From contig JBBIJF010000008.1 in assembly GCA_037446115.1 (NCBI GenBank), positions 90,880 through 154,879 of the forward strand: a DNA stretch of 64,000 bases, in the 5' to 3' direction. The position numbers and the translations under genes were made by a program. This document shows positions 18,174 through 26,104 of the stretch, in pieces; position 1 is the stretch's first letter; every line of letters starts with the position of its first letter. Source of the stretch: JANWXD01 sp037446115 (GTDB taxonomy: Bacteria; Acidobacteriota; Terriglobia; Bryobacterales; Bryobacteraceae). The notes under the pieces were generated by a model, which saw only the letters and a list, made by a program, of their open reading frames with translations, searched no databases and was not told where the DNA came from.

Positions 18174-19145
18174 ATGAGTCAGGTTCGAGTTCTCGTAACC
18201 GGGGCCGGTGGCTTTATCGGGCACCACCTGGTCCGTCATCTCAAAGACCGGGGCTACTGGGTGCGGGGGGTGGATCTGAAGCTGCCCGAATTCTGCCCCA
18301 CCGCCGCGGACGAATTTGAGTTGTTGGATCTGCGCCGCTGGGAGAACTGCCTGCGGGCCACGCGTGGCGTGGACGAAGTGTATGCTTTGGCCGCGGACAT
18401 GGGTGGAATGGGATTCATCTCGTGCCACCATGCACAGATCCTCCACAACAACGCACTGATCAACTTCCATACGCTGGAGGCGGCTCGGCAGAACGGGGTC
18501 CGCCGGTACTTGTTCACTTCTTCGGCGTGCGTGTATCCGGAGTACCGGCAGGCGGCGCCCGACGTGACGCCGCTCAAGGAGGAGGATGCATATCCCGCGT
18601 CGCCGCAGGATGCGTACGGCTGGGAGAAACTCATCGCTGAGCGGCTGTGCCTGCACTATCGCCAGGATTACGGCCTGGAAACGCGGATCGTGCGGTTTCA
18701 CAACATCTTCGGCCCCTACGGCACCTGGGAGGGCGGCCGGGAGAAGGCGCCTGCGGCCCTGTGCCGTAAAATTGCGGTCGCCAAGCTCACCGGCAACCCG
18801 GAGGTGGAAATCTGGGGCGACGGCGAGCAGACGCGATCCTTCTGCTACATCGACGACTGTGTGGAGGGGATCCACCGGCTGATGCGCTCGGACTTTGCCG
18901 ACCCGCTGAACCTGGGCCAGGACCGCATGGTCACCATCAACCAGCTGGCGGACATGATCGCGGCGATTGCAGGCGTTTCGATTGTAAAGCGCCATGTGCC
19001 GGGTCCGATGGGGGTGCGCGGCCGCAACTCCGATAACACCCGGCTGCGCCAGGTCCTGAACTGGGAACCCCAAGTCTCACTGGAGGAAGGTCTGGCGCGG
19101 ACCTATGCCTGGATTGAGGCTCAGGTGCGCAGGCGTCTTTCCTAG
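18174..19145 (+). CDS. GDP-mannose 3,5-epimerase-like SDR enzyme
   Basis: This is a 323-residue extended short-chain dehydrogenase. VTGAGGFIGHHLV (8-20) binds NAD, and Tyr148/Lys152 form the YxxxK pair. The sequence resembles plant GDP-mannose 3,5-epimerase strikingly: ACVYPEYRQ with Cys119, and GGREKAPAALCRK with Lys191. In plant GME the equivalent Cys and Lys are the acid/base residues that invert C3 and C5. GMWGDG-type and QTRSFCYIDDCVEG segments also match. Known GME makes GDP-L-galactose, and GDP-L-gulose as a side product. It sits with a nucleotide-sugar dehydrogenase and a methyltransferase, so here it probably supplies an unusual sugar for a surface glycan (inference). Confidence 0.8.
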   Translation: MSQVRVLVTGAGGFIGHHLVRHLKDRGYWVRGVDLKLPEFCPTAADEFELLDLRRWENCLRATRGVDEVYALAADMGGMGFISCHHAQILHNNALINFHTLEAARQNGVRRYLFTSSACVYPEYRQAAPDVTPLKEEDAYPASPQDAYGWEKLIAERLCLHYRQDYGLETRIVRFHNIFGPYGTWEGGREKAPAALCRKIAVAKLTGNPEVEIWGDGEQTRSFCYIDDCVEGIHRLMRSDFADPLNLGQDRMVTINQLADMIAAIAGVSIVKRHVPGPMGVRGRNSDNTRLRQVLNWEPQVSLEEGLARTYAWIEAQVRRRLS

Positions 19146-19268
19146 TACTCCCCTACCTCGGCCTTTGCAGTACCAAACTAATGAAGTTGTAGAACCAACG
19201 GCTCTTGTCCGCCCGAGTGTTCCTCTTTAAACTTCAGTTATGAGAGACCAGATCTTCGGCGGTGCCCC

Positions 19269-19913
19269 ATGAACCGGCTGGGCTTGATGGTTTGTCTGCT
19301 CCTCGGGGCAGGATGTGCCGGAGCTTCCGTGATCACATTCGGTGAACCGGGCCTGCTCCTCGGCGACCCGCTTTCGACCCAACTGGCGCCCTTTGGGGTG
19401 CTTTTCAGCGTCAGTGGAGGCACGGCGCTGATCGGCGGGCCGTTCCTGCCCCCGGCAGGGTCTACGGTTTCGGGGCAGTATTTGATGGTGAACACCTGTC
19501 ATTATCTTGCCTCTTCCTGTTCAGGGTCTCCCGCCGTGCTCTCGATCTTCTTCGTTTCACCTTCAGATCCCAACCATCGGGGCTTCGTGGACGGATCTAC
19601 GATCTTCCTCGATCTGTGGGACACCAATGCGAACCCGTCACCCCGCGTGATCGTTCACGCCTACGATGTGCTCGGCACTCATTTGGGAACCCTCCATCTG
19701 CTTCCCGAGTTCGCCAATAGCCTCGGGGGTCTGACCGGGCCTGTGCACCGGCTTGAGATCGTGGATCATGGCGCCGACGGCCATGTGATTGACAACTTGC
19801 GGTACGGGCCGATCACTCCGGTGCCCGAGCCCTTCTCCGCAGTGCTTACCGGGTTAGGTCTTGCGGGTCTCGGTCTTTATCGCCGGAGAGCCGGTAGGCG
19901 CTTCGGACGCTAG
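19269..19913 (+). CDS. PEP-CTERM sorting-signal protein
   Basis: This is a 214-residue exported protein. It has an N-terminal signal peptide (GLMVCLLLGAGCAGAS) and a C-terminal PEP-CTERM tripartite signal: VPEP near residue 184, a hydrophobic helix (VLTGLGLAGLGLY) and an RRRAGRR basic end. The middle resembles small beta-sandwich PEP-CTERM proteins without a named domain. The known role of the signal is recognition by an exosortase, which cleaves and anchors or releases the protein at the surface; an exosortase gene lies at 26105. Its 3' end overlaps the convergent radical SAM gene by four bases. The 5' flank (19146-19268) contains no clear promoter. Confidence 0.8.
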   Translation: MNRLGLMVCLLLGAGCAGASVITFGEPGLLLGDPLSTQLAPFGVLFSVSGGTALIGGPFLPPAGSTVSGQYLMVNTCHYLASSCSGSPAVLSIFFVSPSDPNHRGFVDGSTIFLDLWDTNANPSPRVIVHAYDVLGTHLGTLHLLPEFANSLGGLTGPVHRLEIVDHGADGHVIDNLRYGPITPVPEPFSAVLTGLGLAGLGLYRRRAGRRFGR

Positions 19914-20950
19914 TTTGACCCGGTTTCAATCCTGACAAGCCGCGAGTCGCCCGCGCCCACGGGGAGCGCGGGACGGACTGTCTGGGGGGCCCTCCAGAAA
20001 TCGATGTACGAGATCTGGTGGACGCAGGAGACCGTGCAGTAGGGGGCGCAGCCCTTCTCGGTAACGAACTCCCGCCGAATGTCTTCGATGGTGTACTGTT
20101 CGAGCGGTTTTGCGGGGTAGCCCCGCTGTTGCGAGCAGTAATGCACGAGGCCGTCTTCGCAGATGTAAAGATAGCGGGCGCCTGCCCGGCAGCGCCACCG
20201 GCTCGGGCGCCCGTGTGCAATGTCGTCCTGAAAATAGTTGATCTGGGCGTAGCTGCGCTTTTCGAGCTTCTTCATCTCCAGATAAACCTGCCGCTCGATC
20301 TCATTTAAGGGCCGCAGCTGCCCGCCGCCGTCGTGGATGATTCCCACGGTCGAGGTGAAACCCAGCTCGACGGCGCGGCGCCCGATGACGAGAGCATCGG
20401 CCGGATTGCGGATGCCGCCCCCCACCACCGAATTGATGTTGACGTGAAACTCCGCGTATTCGGCCAGGAGGCGGAGCTTCTTGTCCAGCGTCTTCAGGCT
20501 CTTTTTGGAGACCTCGTCCGGGGTGACATTGTCAATGCTGATCTGAAGATGGTCGAGTCCTGCGCGATTGAGTTGTCGGATTCGCTCCGCCGTGAGCAGG
20601 AAGCCGTTCGTGATCAGGCCTGCGATCATTCCGCGCCTGCGAATGTGCCGGATCACCTCGTCCAGCTCGGGGTGGAGCAGGGGCTCGCCGCCGCTGATCG
20701 TGACTATCTCGACTCCCAGGCCACGCAGAAGATCCACGCGGCGCCGCAGGGTGTCGATGGGCACCGGCGGGGAGTAATCATCGTACTCGTTGCAGTAGGC
20801 ACAGGAGAGATTGCAGCGGCGGATGGGGATCAAGTGGGCCAGGATCGCGTGATCGGTGGAGATCAATCCCCGCGCGATCATCCGCAGTTCCCGATAACGC
20901 CGGTGAACCGCCTTCAGACGCCTCCGCCACAACAAGTCCGCCTTTGGCAT
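19910..20950 (-). CDS. Radical SAM protein with SPASM-like Cys-rich C-terminus
   Basis: This 346-residue enzyme has the iron-sulfur cluster motif CNLSCAYC (Cys46, Cys50, Cys53), followed by SGGEPLLHPEL and the usual barrel motifs. The C-terminal part carries further cysteines (WRCRAGARYLYICEDG, YCSQQRG, GCAPYCTVSC) in the style of a SPASM or twitch auxiliary-cluster domain. Such enzymes modify peptides, cofactors or lipids by radical chemistry. No partner peptide is obvious next to it. The PEP-CTERM gene is convergent, so shared regulation is unlikely. A TAATAT sequence 14 bases before the ATG could be its -10 element. The substrate is unknown. Confidence 0.8.
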   Translation of the reverse strand: MPKADLLWRRRLKAVHRRYRELRMIARGLISTDHAILAHLIPIRRCNLSCAYCNEYDDYSPPVPIDTLRRRVDLLRGLGVEIVTISGGEPLLHPELDEVIRHIRRRGMIAGLITNGFLLTAERIRQLNRAGLDHLQISIDNVTPDEVSKKSLKTLDKKLRLLAEYAEFHVNINSVVGGGIRNPADALVIGRRAVELGFTSTVGIIHDGGGQLRPLNEIERQVYLEMKKLEKRSYAQINYFQDDIAHGRPSRWRCRAGARYLYICEDGLVHYCSQQRGYPAKPLEQYTIEDIRREFVTEKGCAPYCTVSCVHQISYIDFWRAPQTVRPALPVGAGDSRLVRIETGSN

Positions 20951-21071
20951 ACCACAGCAGCCTCATATTACAGCACGGAAACCAACGGGTTGCGAAGACT
21001 CTGACGGCTGGCTGCTCCTTTTCGCGCCCGAACGGGGAAAATTCGCGATTTGAGGGCGGGGTCGGCGCCCT

Positions 21072-21851
21072 TTACGGTTTGGGCGGAGACTTGCTCTCCA
21101 CCGGCTCGCCGTACTTGACTTCGGCTTCGGCTTTGAACTGCTTGTAGTCTTCGTACCGGACGATCATGCGGATGGGTTGCCGCAGGCCGGATTGAAATAC
21201 GAGCACATCGTCGGCCCGGGTGTAGGTCGGAAACCAGTACTTGCCGTCAATCTGCTCGCGGTAGGTCTCAAATTTCGGGAACTGATTGTCGGAATTCTTC
21301 TTGAGCAACCCCACGCCGCGTCCGTAGGTCTTTACGATTTGCAGGTCCCGGTCGTCCACCCAGATCTGGCCTTGGAAGTACCGCTGCCCCGGCTCCAGCT
21401 TTTTCGGCTTGACGGCAAACACGTAACAGGAGATCTCGTCAACCATCTGGCGCCCGAGATAACGGATGTGATACTTCGGCAGTTCATTGGTGGTGAGGAC
21501 GAAGGGCTGCACGTTGCGCAGGTCCTGTTCATCTTCCGGCGTCAGTATCAGATTCTTCAGCGTCGAGACCGGGGCGTATACGACGCGTTCCGTGCGTTTA
21601 CCCTCCGGAGAGAAGATAATGTCGGAGACCATTTCGTGCTTGCCGATGACGCGGCCCGTTTCCGACAGCTCCTGAATGCGAAACGTCTGGCGGTAGGTAT
21701 AGTTTTCGCGTGCCCGGGCGAATTCCGCCTCCTTGGCGGCGAACTTCTCGATGATGGCCTGGATTTCGGCCTCGCTCGGATCGGGCTTGGAGTCGCCGCC
21801 GCTTAGGCCGGCGAGTCCTGCCAGCGCCAGACCCAGTACCCGGTAGTGCAT
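21072..21851 (-). CDS. Exported lipoprotein-sorting-like beta protein, function unknown
   Basis: This encodes 259 residues from ATG 21851, with GGGAG just upstream; a longer in-frame GTG start at 21971 would intrude into the acyl-CoA dehydrogenase gene and lacks a signal peptide. It starts with a signal peptide (VLGLALAGLAGLSGG). A helical region then leads into a beta-rich domain (QTFRIQELSETG, YVFAVKPKKLEPGQRYFQGQIWVDDRDLQIVKTYG) that looks like the half-barrel of LolA/LolB and related lipid-handling proteins. The known fold binds lipoprotein acyl chains. It follows the acyl-CoA dehydrogenase gene by 34 bases on the same strand. The specific function is not recognised. Confidence 0.7.
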   Translation of the reverse strand: MHYRVLGLALAGLAGLSGGDSKPDPSEAEIQAIIEKFAAKEAEFARARENYTYRQTFRIQELSETGRVIGKHEMVSDIIFSPEGKRTERVVYAPVSTLKNLILTPEDEQDLRNVQPFVLTTNELPKYHIRYLGRQMVDEISCYVFAVKPKKLEPGQRYFQGQIWVDDRDLQIVKTYGRGVGLLKKNSDNQFPKFETYREQIDGKYWFPTYTRADDVLVFQSGLRQPIRMIVRYEDYKQFKAEAEVKYGEPVESKSPPKP

Positions 21852-21885
21852 TGCTCTCCCTCTTCCCATTCGGACGCCGGCCCCT

Positions 21886-23064
21886 TTAGACCGGTTTCCC
21901 CAGAATCTGCCTCGCAATGGTTGCCAGCTGCATGTTACTGGTGCCCTCGTAGATCCGGCCGATCTTGGCATCGCGGTAGAGTTTTTCGACCGGGTAATCC
22001 TTGGTGAAGCCGACTCCTCCGAAAATCTCCACAGCTTTGGAAGCCACCTGCTCGGCGATCTCGGAACTGTAGTATTTGGCCATGGCGGCCTCCGTCACGA
22101 AGGGCAACCCCGCATCCCGGAGGCGGGCGGCATTGTAAGTCAGCAGGCGCGCGGCTTCCAGTTCGGTGGCCATCCGGGCCAGGTCAAACTGGACCGCCTG
22201 GAACTCCGCAATGGGCTTGCCGAACTGTTTTCGCTGCCGCGCGTAGGCGATGGCGTGTTCCAGGGCCGCCCGCGCCAAGCCGGTCATCTGGGCCGCGATG
22301 GCGATGCGCCCTTCGTTCAGCGTCTCGATGGCAATCTTGTATCCTTTGCCGACCTCCCCCATCACATTGCTTTTCGGCACACGGCAGTTTTCGAGAATCA
22401 ATTCGCAGGTCGAGGAGGCGCGGATGCCCAGCTTGTCTTCTTTCTTGCCGACCTGAAAGCCCGGAAAATCGCGCTCGACGAGGAAACAGGTGATCCCGCG
22501 GTAGCCGGCCTCCGGATTGGCGTTGGCGAACAGGACGAAAAGCCCGGCCTCGGCCGCGTTGGTGATCCACAGCTTCCGCCCCGTGATCAGGAACGCATCG
22601 TCTTGTTCGATGGCTCGAGTGGTCAACGCAAAGGCGTCCGAGCCGGCGCCCGCTTCTGAAAGCGCGTAGGCTCCGACGGTTCCGGTGGCCAGCCGCGGCA
22701 GGTAGCGCCGTTTCTGCTCCTCGCTGCCCCACCGCAGAAGTGCGTTGTTGACCAGCGTATTCTGTACGTCCACGACCACGGCCGCGGCTGGGTCCACGGC
22801 GGCGATCTCTTCGACCGCCAGCACGGCCAGAAAAAAGGTACCGCCCTGCCCGCCGTACTCCTCCGGGATTTCGATCCCCATCAGGCCCAGGTCGAAGAAC
22901 TGGCGGATCAGCTCGGACGACATCACGCCCTCCTCGTCCATGCGGCGCACATGGGGCGCAACCTGCTCGCGCGCGAACTGGCGGACCGTAGCCTGGAACA
23001 ACCTCTCCTCTTCACTCAAGACCGTGAGGGGCCGGACCAGGCCGGATTCCAGGGCAGCCGACAT
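21886..23064 (-). CDS. Acyl-CoA dehydrogenase
   Basis: This is a 392-residue flavoenzyme of the acyl-CoA dehydrogenase family, of normal length. It shows the FAD/substrate motifs YALSEAGAGSDAFAL and GRKLWITNA, and RKQFGKPIAEFQAVQF in the middle. The C-terminal end carries IYEGTSNMQLATIARQILG, in which the Glu of YEGTS is the usual catalytic base of short/medium-chain enzymes. It oxidises an acyl-CoA to the trans-2-enoyl-CoA and passes electrons to ETF. The chain-length or branched-chain preference is not clear. It is transcribed with the exported gene downstream and diverges from the amidase operon. Confidence 0.9.
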   Translation of the reverse strand: MSAALESGLVRPLTVLSEEERLFQATVRQFAREQVAPHVRRMDEEGVMSSELIRQFFDLGLMGIEIPEEYGGQGGTFFLAVLAVEEIAAVDPAAAVVVDVQNTLVNNALLRWGSEEQKRRYLPRLATGTVGAYALSEAGAGSDAFALTTRAIEQDDAFLITGRKLWITNAAEAGLFVLFANANPEAGYRGITCFLVERDFPGFQVGKKEDKLGIRASSTCELILENCRVPKSNVMGEVGKGYKIAIETLNEGRIAIAAQMTGLARAALEHAIAYARQRKQFGKPIAEFQAVQFDLARMATELEAARLLTYNAARLRDAGLPFVTEAAMAKYYSSEIAEQVASKAVEIFGGVGFTKDYPVEKLYRDAKIGRIYEGTSNMQLATIARQILGKPV

Positions 23065-23130
23065 ACCATTGATGCTATCAGTCTAGCGCCGGCGGCGGCG
23101 CAGCAGCGCGGCACGGTACAATACGCCTCG

Positions 23131-23328
23131 ATGTCCGGCGGCGTCAAATGCAGAGATTGGAAGCGCATTGCCGAGGGCCTGCAGCTTGGAATCCCGGAAG
23201 CGGACCTGGATCGGATCACTGCGGTGCTCGATGCCCTGGAAGCGGCATTCCGCCCGCTGGCGGCCTCCCTTCCGTTCGAGGTTGAACCGGCCGTGATATT
23301 TTCGTGCGAGACCGAGGGGATCCCATGA
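23131..23328 (+). CDS. Small AtzG/GatC-like amidase subunit
   Basis: This 65-residue protein starts at ATG 23131, and its stop overlaps the amidase start in an ATGA junction. The pattern (GLQLGIPEADLDRITAVLDALE, then LAASLPFEVEPAVIF) resembles the short helical subunits that pair with amidase-signature enzymes: AtzG (DUF4089-type) with AtzE, or GatC with GatA. In those systems the small subunit wraps the amidase and allows its folding. The short leader (TACAAT at 23117-23122 ends eight bases before the ATG) suggests near-leaderless expression. It is too short for a confident family call by eye. Confidence 0.6.
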   Translation: MSGGVKCRDWKRIAEGLQLGIPEADLDRITAVLDALEAAFRPLAASLPFEVEPAVIFSCETEGIP

Positions 23329-24707
23329 CCATTCAGCAAGCCGCAGCCGGCCTGCGCGAGCGCCGTGTCTCAGCGGCGGAACTCACCGAAGCCGCTCTCG
23401 ATCGCGCCCGGCGACTGACCGAGCTTAATGCCTTCATCACGGTGCTCGAGGACCGCGCCCGGAAGCAGGCGCGCCAGCGGGATGAAGAGCTCGCCCGCGG
23501 GCAAGATCGCGGCCCTCTGCACGGCATTCCGGTGGCGTTGAAGGATGTGTTTTGTACGAAGGGGATTCGCACGACGTGCGGCTCCCGGATCTTTGCCGAC
23601 TACGTGCCGGACCGCGATGCCGCGGTCGTGGAGCGGCTGGAAGCGGCAGGCGCGGTGCTGATCGGCAAAACCAACATGCACGAGCTGGCTTTCGGTATCA
23701 CGTCGAGTAATCCTCATTTCGGCGCTGTGCGCAACCCCTGGGATCTTCAGCGAATCCCGGGCGGCTCCAGCGGCGGCTCAGGCGCCGCGGTTGCCGCCGG
23801 CATGGTGTTCATGGCCATGGGAAGCGACACCGGCGGCTCGATCCGGATTCCGGCGGCCTTCTGCGGCACGGTGGGACTGAAACCCACTTTCGGGCGTGTG
23901 AGCCGCTACGGCGTCATGCCGCTCGATTTCACCCTCGACCACATGGGTCCGCTCACGCGCTGCGTGCGGGATGCCGCCATCACCCTGTGGGCGATTGCAG
24001 GCCACGATCCCCGCGACGATACGTCCAGCCGCCGGCCCGTCGAGCCCTATGTGCCGCCCCGAGAGGTGAGCCTGGCCGGCGTGCGGATCGGATTGCCGGA
24101 GAATTTCTATTTCGAGCGGGTGGATCCGGAGGCGGCTGCGGCCGTACACCGCATGGCTCGCCTGGCGGAGTCGCTTGGAGCGCACATCGTTCCCGTGCGG
24201 GTTCCCGACATCGCCGCCATGAACACGGTCGGCCGGATTATCGTCCAAGCCGAGGCGGCGGCGTTGATGGAACGCTATGCGAACCGCCGTGAAGACTTCG
24301 GCGCCGACGTGCGGGCGCTGCTCGACCAGGGCCGGCTGCTTCCCGCGACGGATTATATCAACGCCCAGCGGCTGCGGCGGTTGATGCGGAACCAATTCCG
24401 GGGCGTTTTCGGGGCGGCGGATTGCCTGCTGACGCCGACGACGCCCTCGGCGGCGCCGCGGATCGGCCAGAGCACCGTGGAGTTCGACGGCGCCGAGGAA
24501 GACGTGCGGCTGGCCTCCACCCGTCTGGTGCGCGCCGTCAACGTGCTGGGCCTTCCGGCCTTGTCTTTACCTTGCGGGTTCGATCGCCAGGGCCTGCCGC
24601 TCGGCCTCCAGATCATCGGCCGCCCGTTCGAGGAAGCGTTCCTATTCCGGGTGGCGGCGGCGCTCGAGGACGCCACGGATTTCCACGACCGGAAGCCCGC
24701 ACTATAA
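23325..24707 (+). CDS. Amidase-signature hydrolase (GatA/AtzE-like)
   Basis: This encodes 460 residues from ATG 23325, with GAGGGG five bases upstream. The catalytic triad of the amidase-signature family is intact: Lys73 in PVALKDVF, the cis-serine in PGGSSGGSG (145-152) and the nucleophile Ser171 in GSDTGGSIRIP. The family hydrolyses amides, or as GatA supplies ammonia to the tRNA amidotransferase. No gatB is nearby, and the coupled 65-residue protein is AtzG-like, so a stand-alone hydrolase of the AtzE type is more likely (inference). The substrate is unknown. The next gene has its own promoter at the amidase 3' end. Confidence 0.85.
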   Translation: MTIQQAAAGLRERRVSAAELTEAALDRARRLTELNAFITVLEDRARKQARQRDEELARGQDRGPLHGIPVALKDVFCTKGIRTTCGSRIFADYVPDRDAAVVERLEAAGAVLIGKTNMHELAFGITSSNPHFGAVRNPWDLQRIPGGSSGGSGAAVAAGMVFMAMGSDTGGSIRIPAAFCGTVGLKPTFGRVSRYGVMPLDFTLDHMGPLTRCVRDAAITLWAIAGHDPRDDTSSRRPVEPYVPPREVSLAGVRIGLPENFYFERVDPEAAAAVHRMARLAESLGAHIVPVRVPDIAAMNTVGRIIVQAEAAALMERYANRREDFGADVRALLDQGRLLPATDYINAQRLRRLMRNQFRGVFGAADCLLTPTTPSAAPRIGQSTVEFDGAEEDVRLASTRLVRAVNVLGLPALSLPCGFDRQGLPLGLQIIGRPFEEAFLFRVAAALEDATDFHDRKPAL

Positions 24708-24708
24708 T
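24680..24708 (+). promoter_or_regulatory. Promoter inside the end of the amidase gene, driving the oxidoreductase
   Basis: TTTCCA at 24680-24685 and a perfect TATAAT at 24703-24708 are 17 bases apart. Transcription would begin about 24715. A GGGAGGTAA ribosome-binding site follows, and the ATG is at 24732. The -10 overlaps the amidase stop codon. Confidence 0.6.
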
Positions 24709-24731
24709 GGGGGGCAACGGGAGGTAAACGG

Positions 24732-26048
24732 ATGGACCTCAGCCGCCGGAGTTTCCTTCAGGGCAGCGCCACGCTCGCCGCAGCCGCGGCGCGCCCGTCC
24801 AGGGCTTTTGCAGCCAACGACCGAATCCAGTTTGGCTTCATCGGCACCGGCGCACGCGCCCACGAACTCATCGAGGCGCTGCTCAAGCACGACGGTGTCG
24901 AGATCGTCGGTGTGGTGGACGCCTACAAGGGCCGCGTGGAGCGGGCGATTGAGCGCACCAAGGGCCGCGCGAAAGCTTACAAGCATTACACCGACCTGCT
25001 GGCCGACAAGTCCATTGACGCCGTCGTGATCGCGACTCCCGATCACTGGCACCACCGGATGATTCTCGATGCGATCGCGGCCGGCAAGGACGTTTACTGC
25101 GAGAAGCCCATGACCTACCGCTCCTCGGAGGGAGTAGAAATCATCAAGGCGGCACGGGCGGCTGAGCGCATCGTGCAGGTCGGCAGCCAGGGTATGAGCG
25201 GCGAGATCCAGCGCAAGGCCAAGGAAATCATCCGCCAGGGCAAGCTCGGGCAGATCACGATCATCCGCGCCGCGTACAACCGCAACACGGCCTCCGGCGC
25301 CTGGATTTATCCAATTCCCCCGGACGCCTCGCCCCAGACCGTGGACTGGGAGATGTTCCTGGGGCCCGCTCCCAAGCGGCCGTTCAGCTTGGAGCGGTTC
25401 TTCCGCTGGCGCTGCTATGAAGACTACTCCGGAGGCATTGCCACCGATTTGTTCGTACATCTGTGCACCACGATCCACTTTCTGATGGACGCCAAGATGG
25501 CGGCCAAGGCCGTGGCCATGGGCCAGCTGTATCGCTGGAAGGAAAGCCGTGAGGTTCCTGACACGCTGAACGCCATCCTGGAGTACCCGGAAGGGTTTGT
25601 CGTGAACCTCAGTTCCACGTTCAATAATCAGATCTCCGCCGAAGGGAGCTTCCAGATTCTGGGCACGGAAGGGAGCCTGACGATCGGCTGGGACGGCCTG
25701 ACGTTCTACCCGGAAAACGCTATTGAGGACAACCGCTGGATCGTCGAGAGCTGGCCCCGGGCGCTCGAGGAAGCGTACTACCGGGATCCGAAGGTGCAGG
25801 CCGCCGAACTGCCGGCCACGTGGAAGCCGCGTGTCGTTCCGGGCATCGAACAGTACCGCGCCCAAGGTTGGGACCCCACGGTTTCCCACTTTGGGCACTT
25901 TTTGGAATCCATCCGCACGCGCAAGCCCTATTGGCAGGATGCCGCCGCCGGCCACCATGCGGCCGCCTGCGCCCATATGATCAATCTGGCGGCCAAGCAG
26001 CAACGGCTGGTCGAGTGGGATTTTACGCGGGATGACATCAAGGCCTAA
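24732..26048 (+). CDS. Gfo/Idh/MocA-family oxidoreductase with Tat-type signal
   Basis: This 438-residue protein has an N-terminal SRRSFLQGSATLAAAAA segment, a twin-arginine signal peptide. Then comes the NAD-binding Rossmann domain (IQFGFIGTGARAHEL) with DVYCEKPM, the EKP motif that holds the catalytic lysine. The second domain is the alpha/beta substrate-binding domain with WEMFLGPAPKRPF and YEDYSGGIATDLFVH. Such Tat-exported, NAD-dependent sugar oxidoreductases are common in Acidobacteria and Planctomycetes and probably carry a tightly bound cofactor. The sugar substrate is unknown. A related enzyme occurs at 43357. Confidence 0.85.
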   Translation: MDLSRRSFLQGSATLAAAAARPSRAFAANDRIQFGFIGTGARAHELIEALLKHDGVEIVGVVDAYKGRVERAIERTKGRAKAYKHYTDLLADKSIDAVVIATPDHWHHRMILDAIAAGKDVYCEKPMTYRSSEGVEIIKAARAAERIVQVGSQGMSGEIQRKAKEIIRQGKLGQITIIRAAYNRNTASGAWIYPIPPDASPQTVDWEMFLGPAPKRPFSLERFFRWRCYEDYSGGIATDLFVHLCTTIHFLMDAKMAAKAVAMGQLYRWKESREVPDTLNAILEYPEGFVVNLSSTFNNQISAEGSFQILGTEGSLTIGWDGLTFYPENAIEDNRWIVESWPRALEEAYYRDPKVQAAELPATWKPRVVPGIEQYRAQGWDPTVSHFGHFLESIRTRKPYWQDAAAGHHAAACAHMINLAAKQQRLVEWDFTRDDIKA

Positions 26049-26104
26049 AGTCTCGGCCGCGTTGCGCCGTAGCTATCATAAGTCGTAGTCAAGGCATCCC
26101 GCGC

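Noticed and set aside
21852..21971. Extended N-terminus of the exported protein at 21072
   Set aside because: The extension would overlap the acyl-CoA dehydrogenase end and push the signal peptide inside; the ATG at 21851 with GGGAG is preferred.
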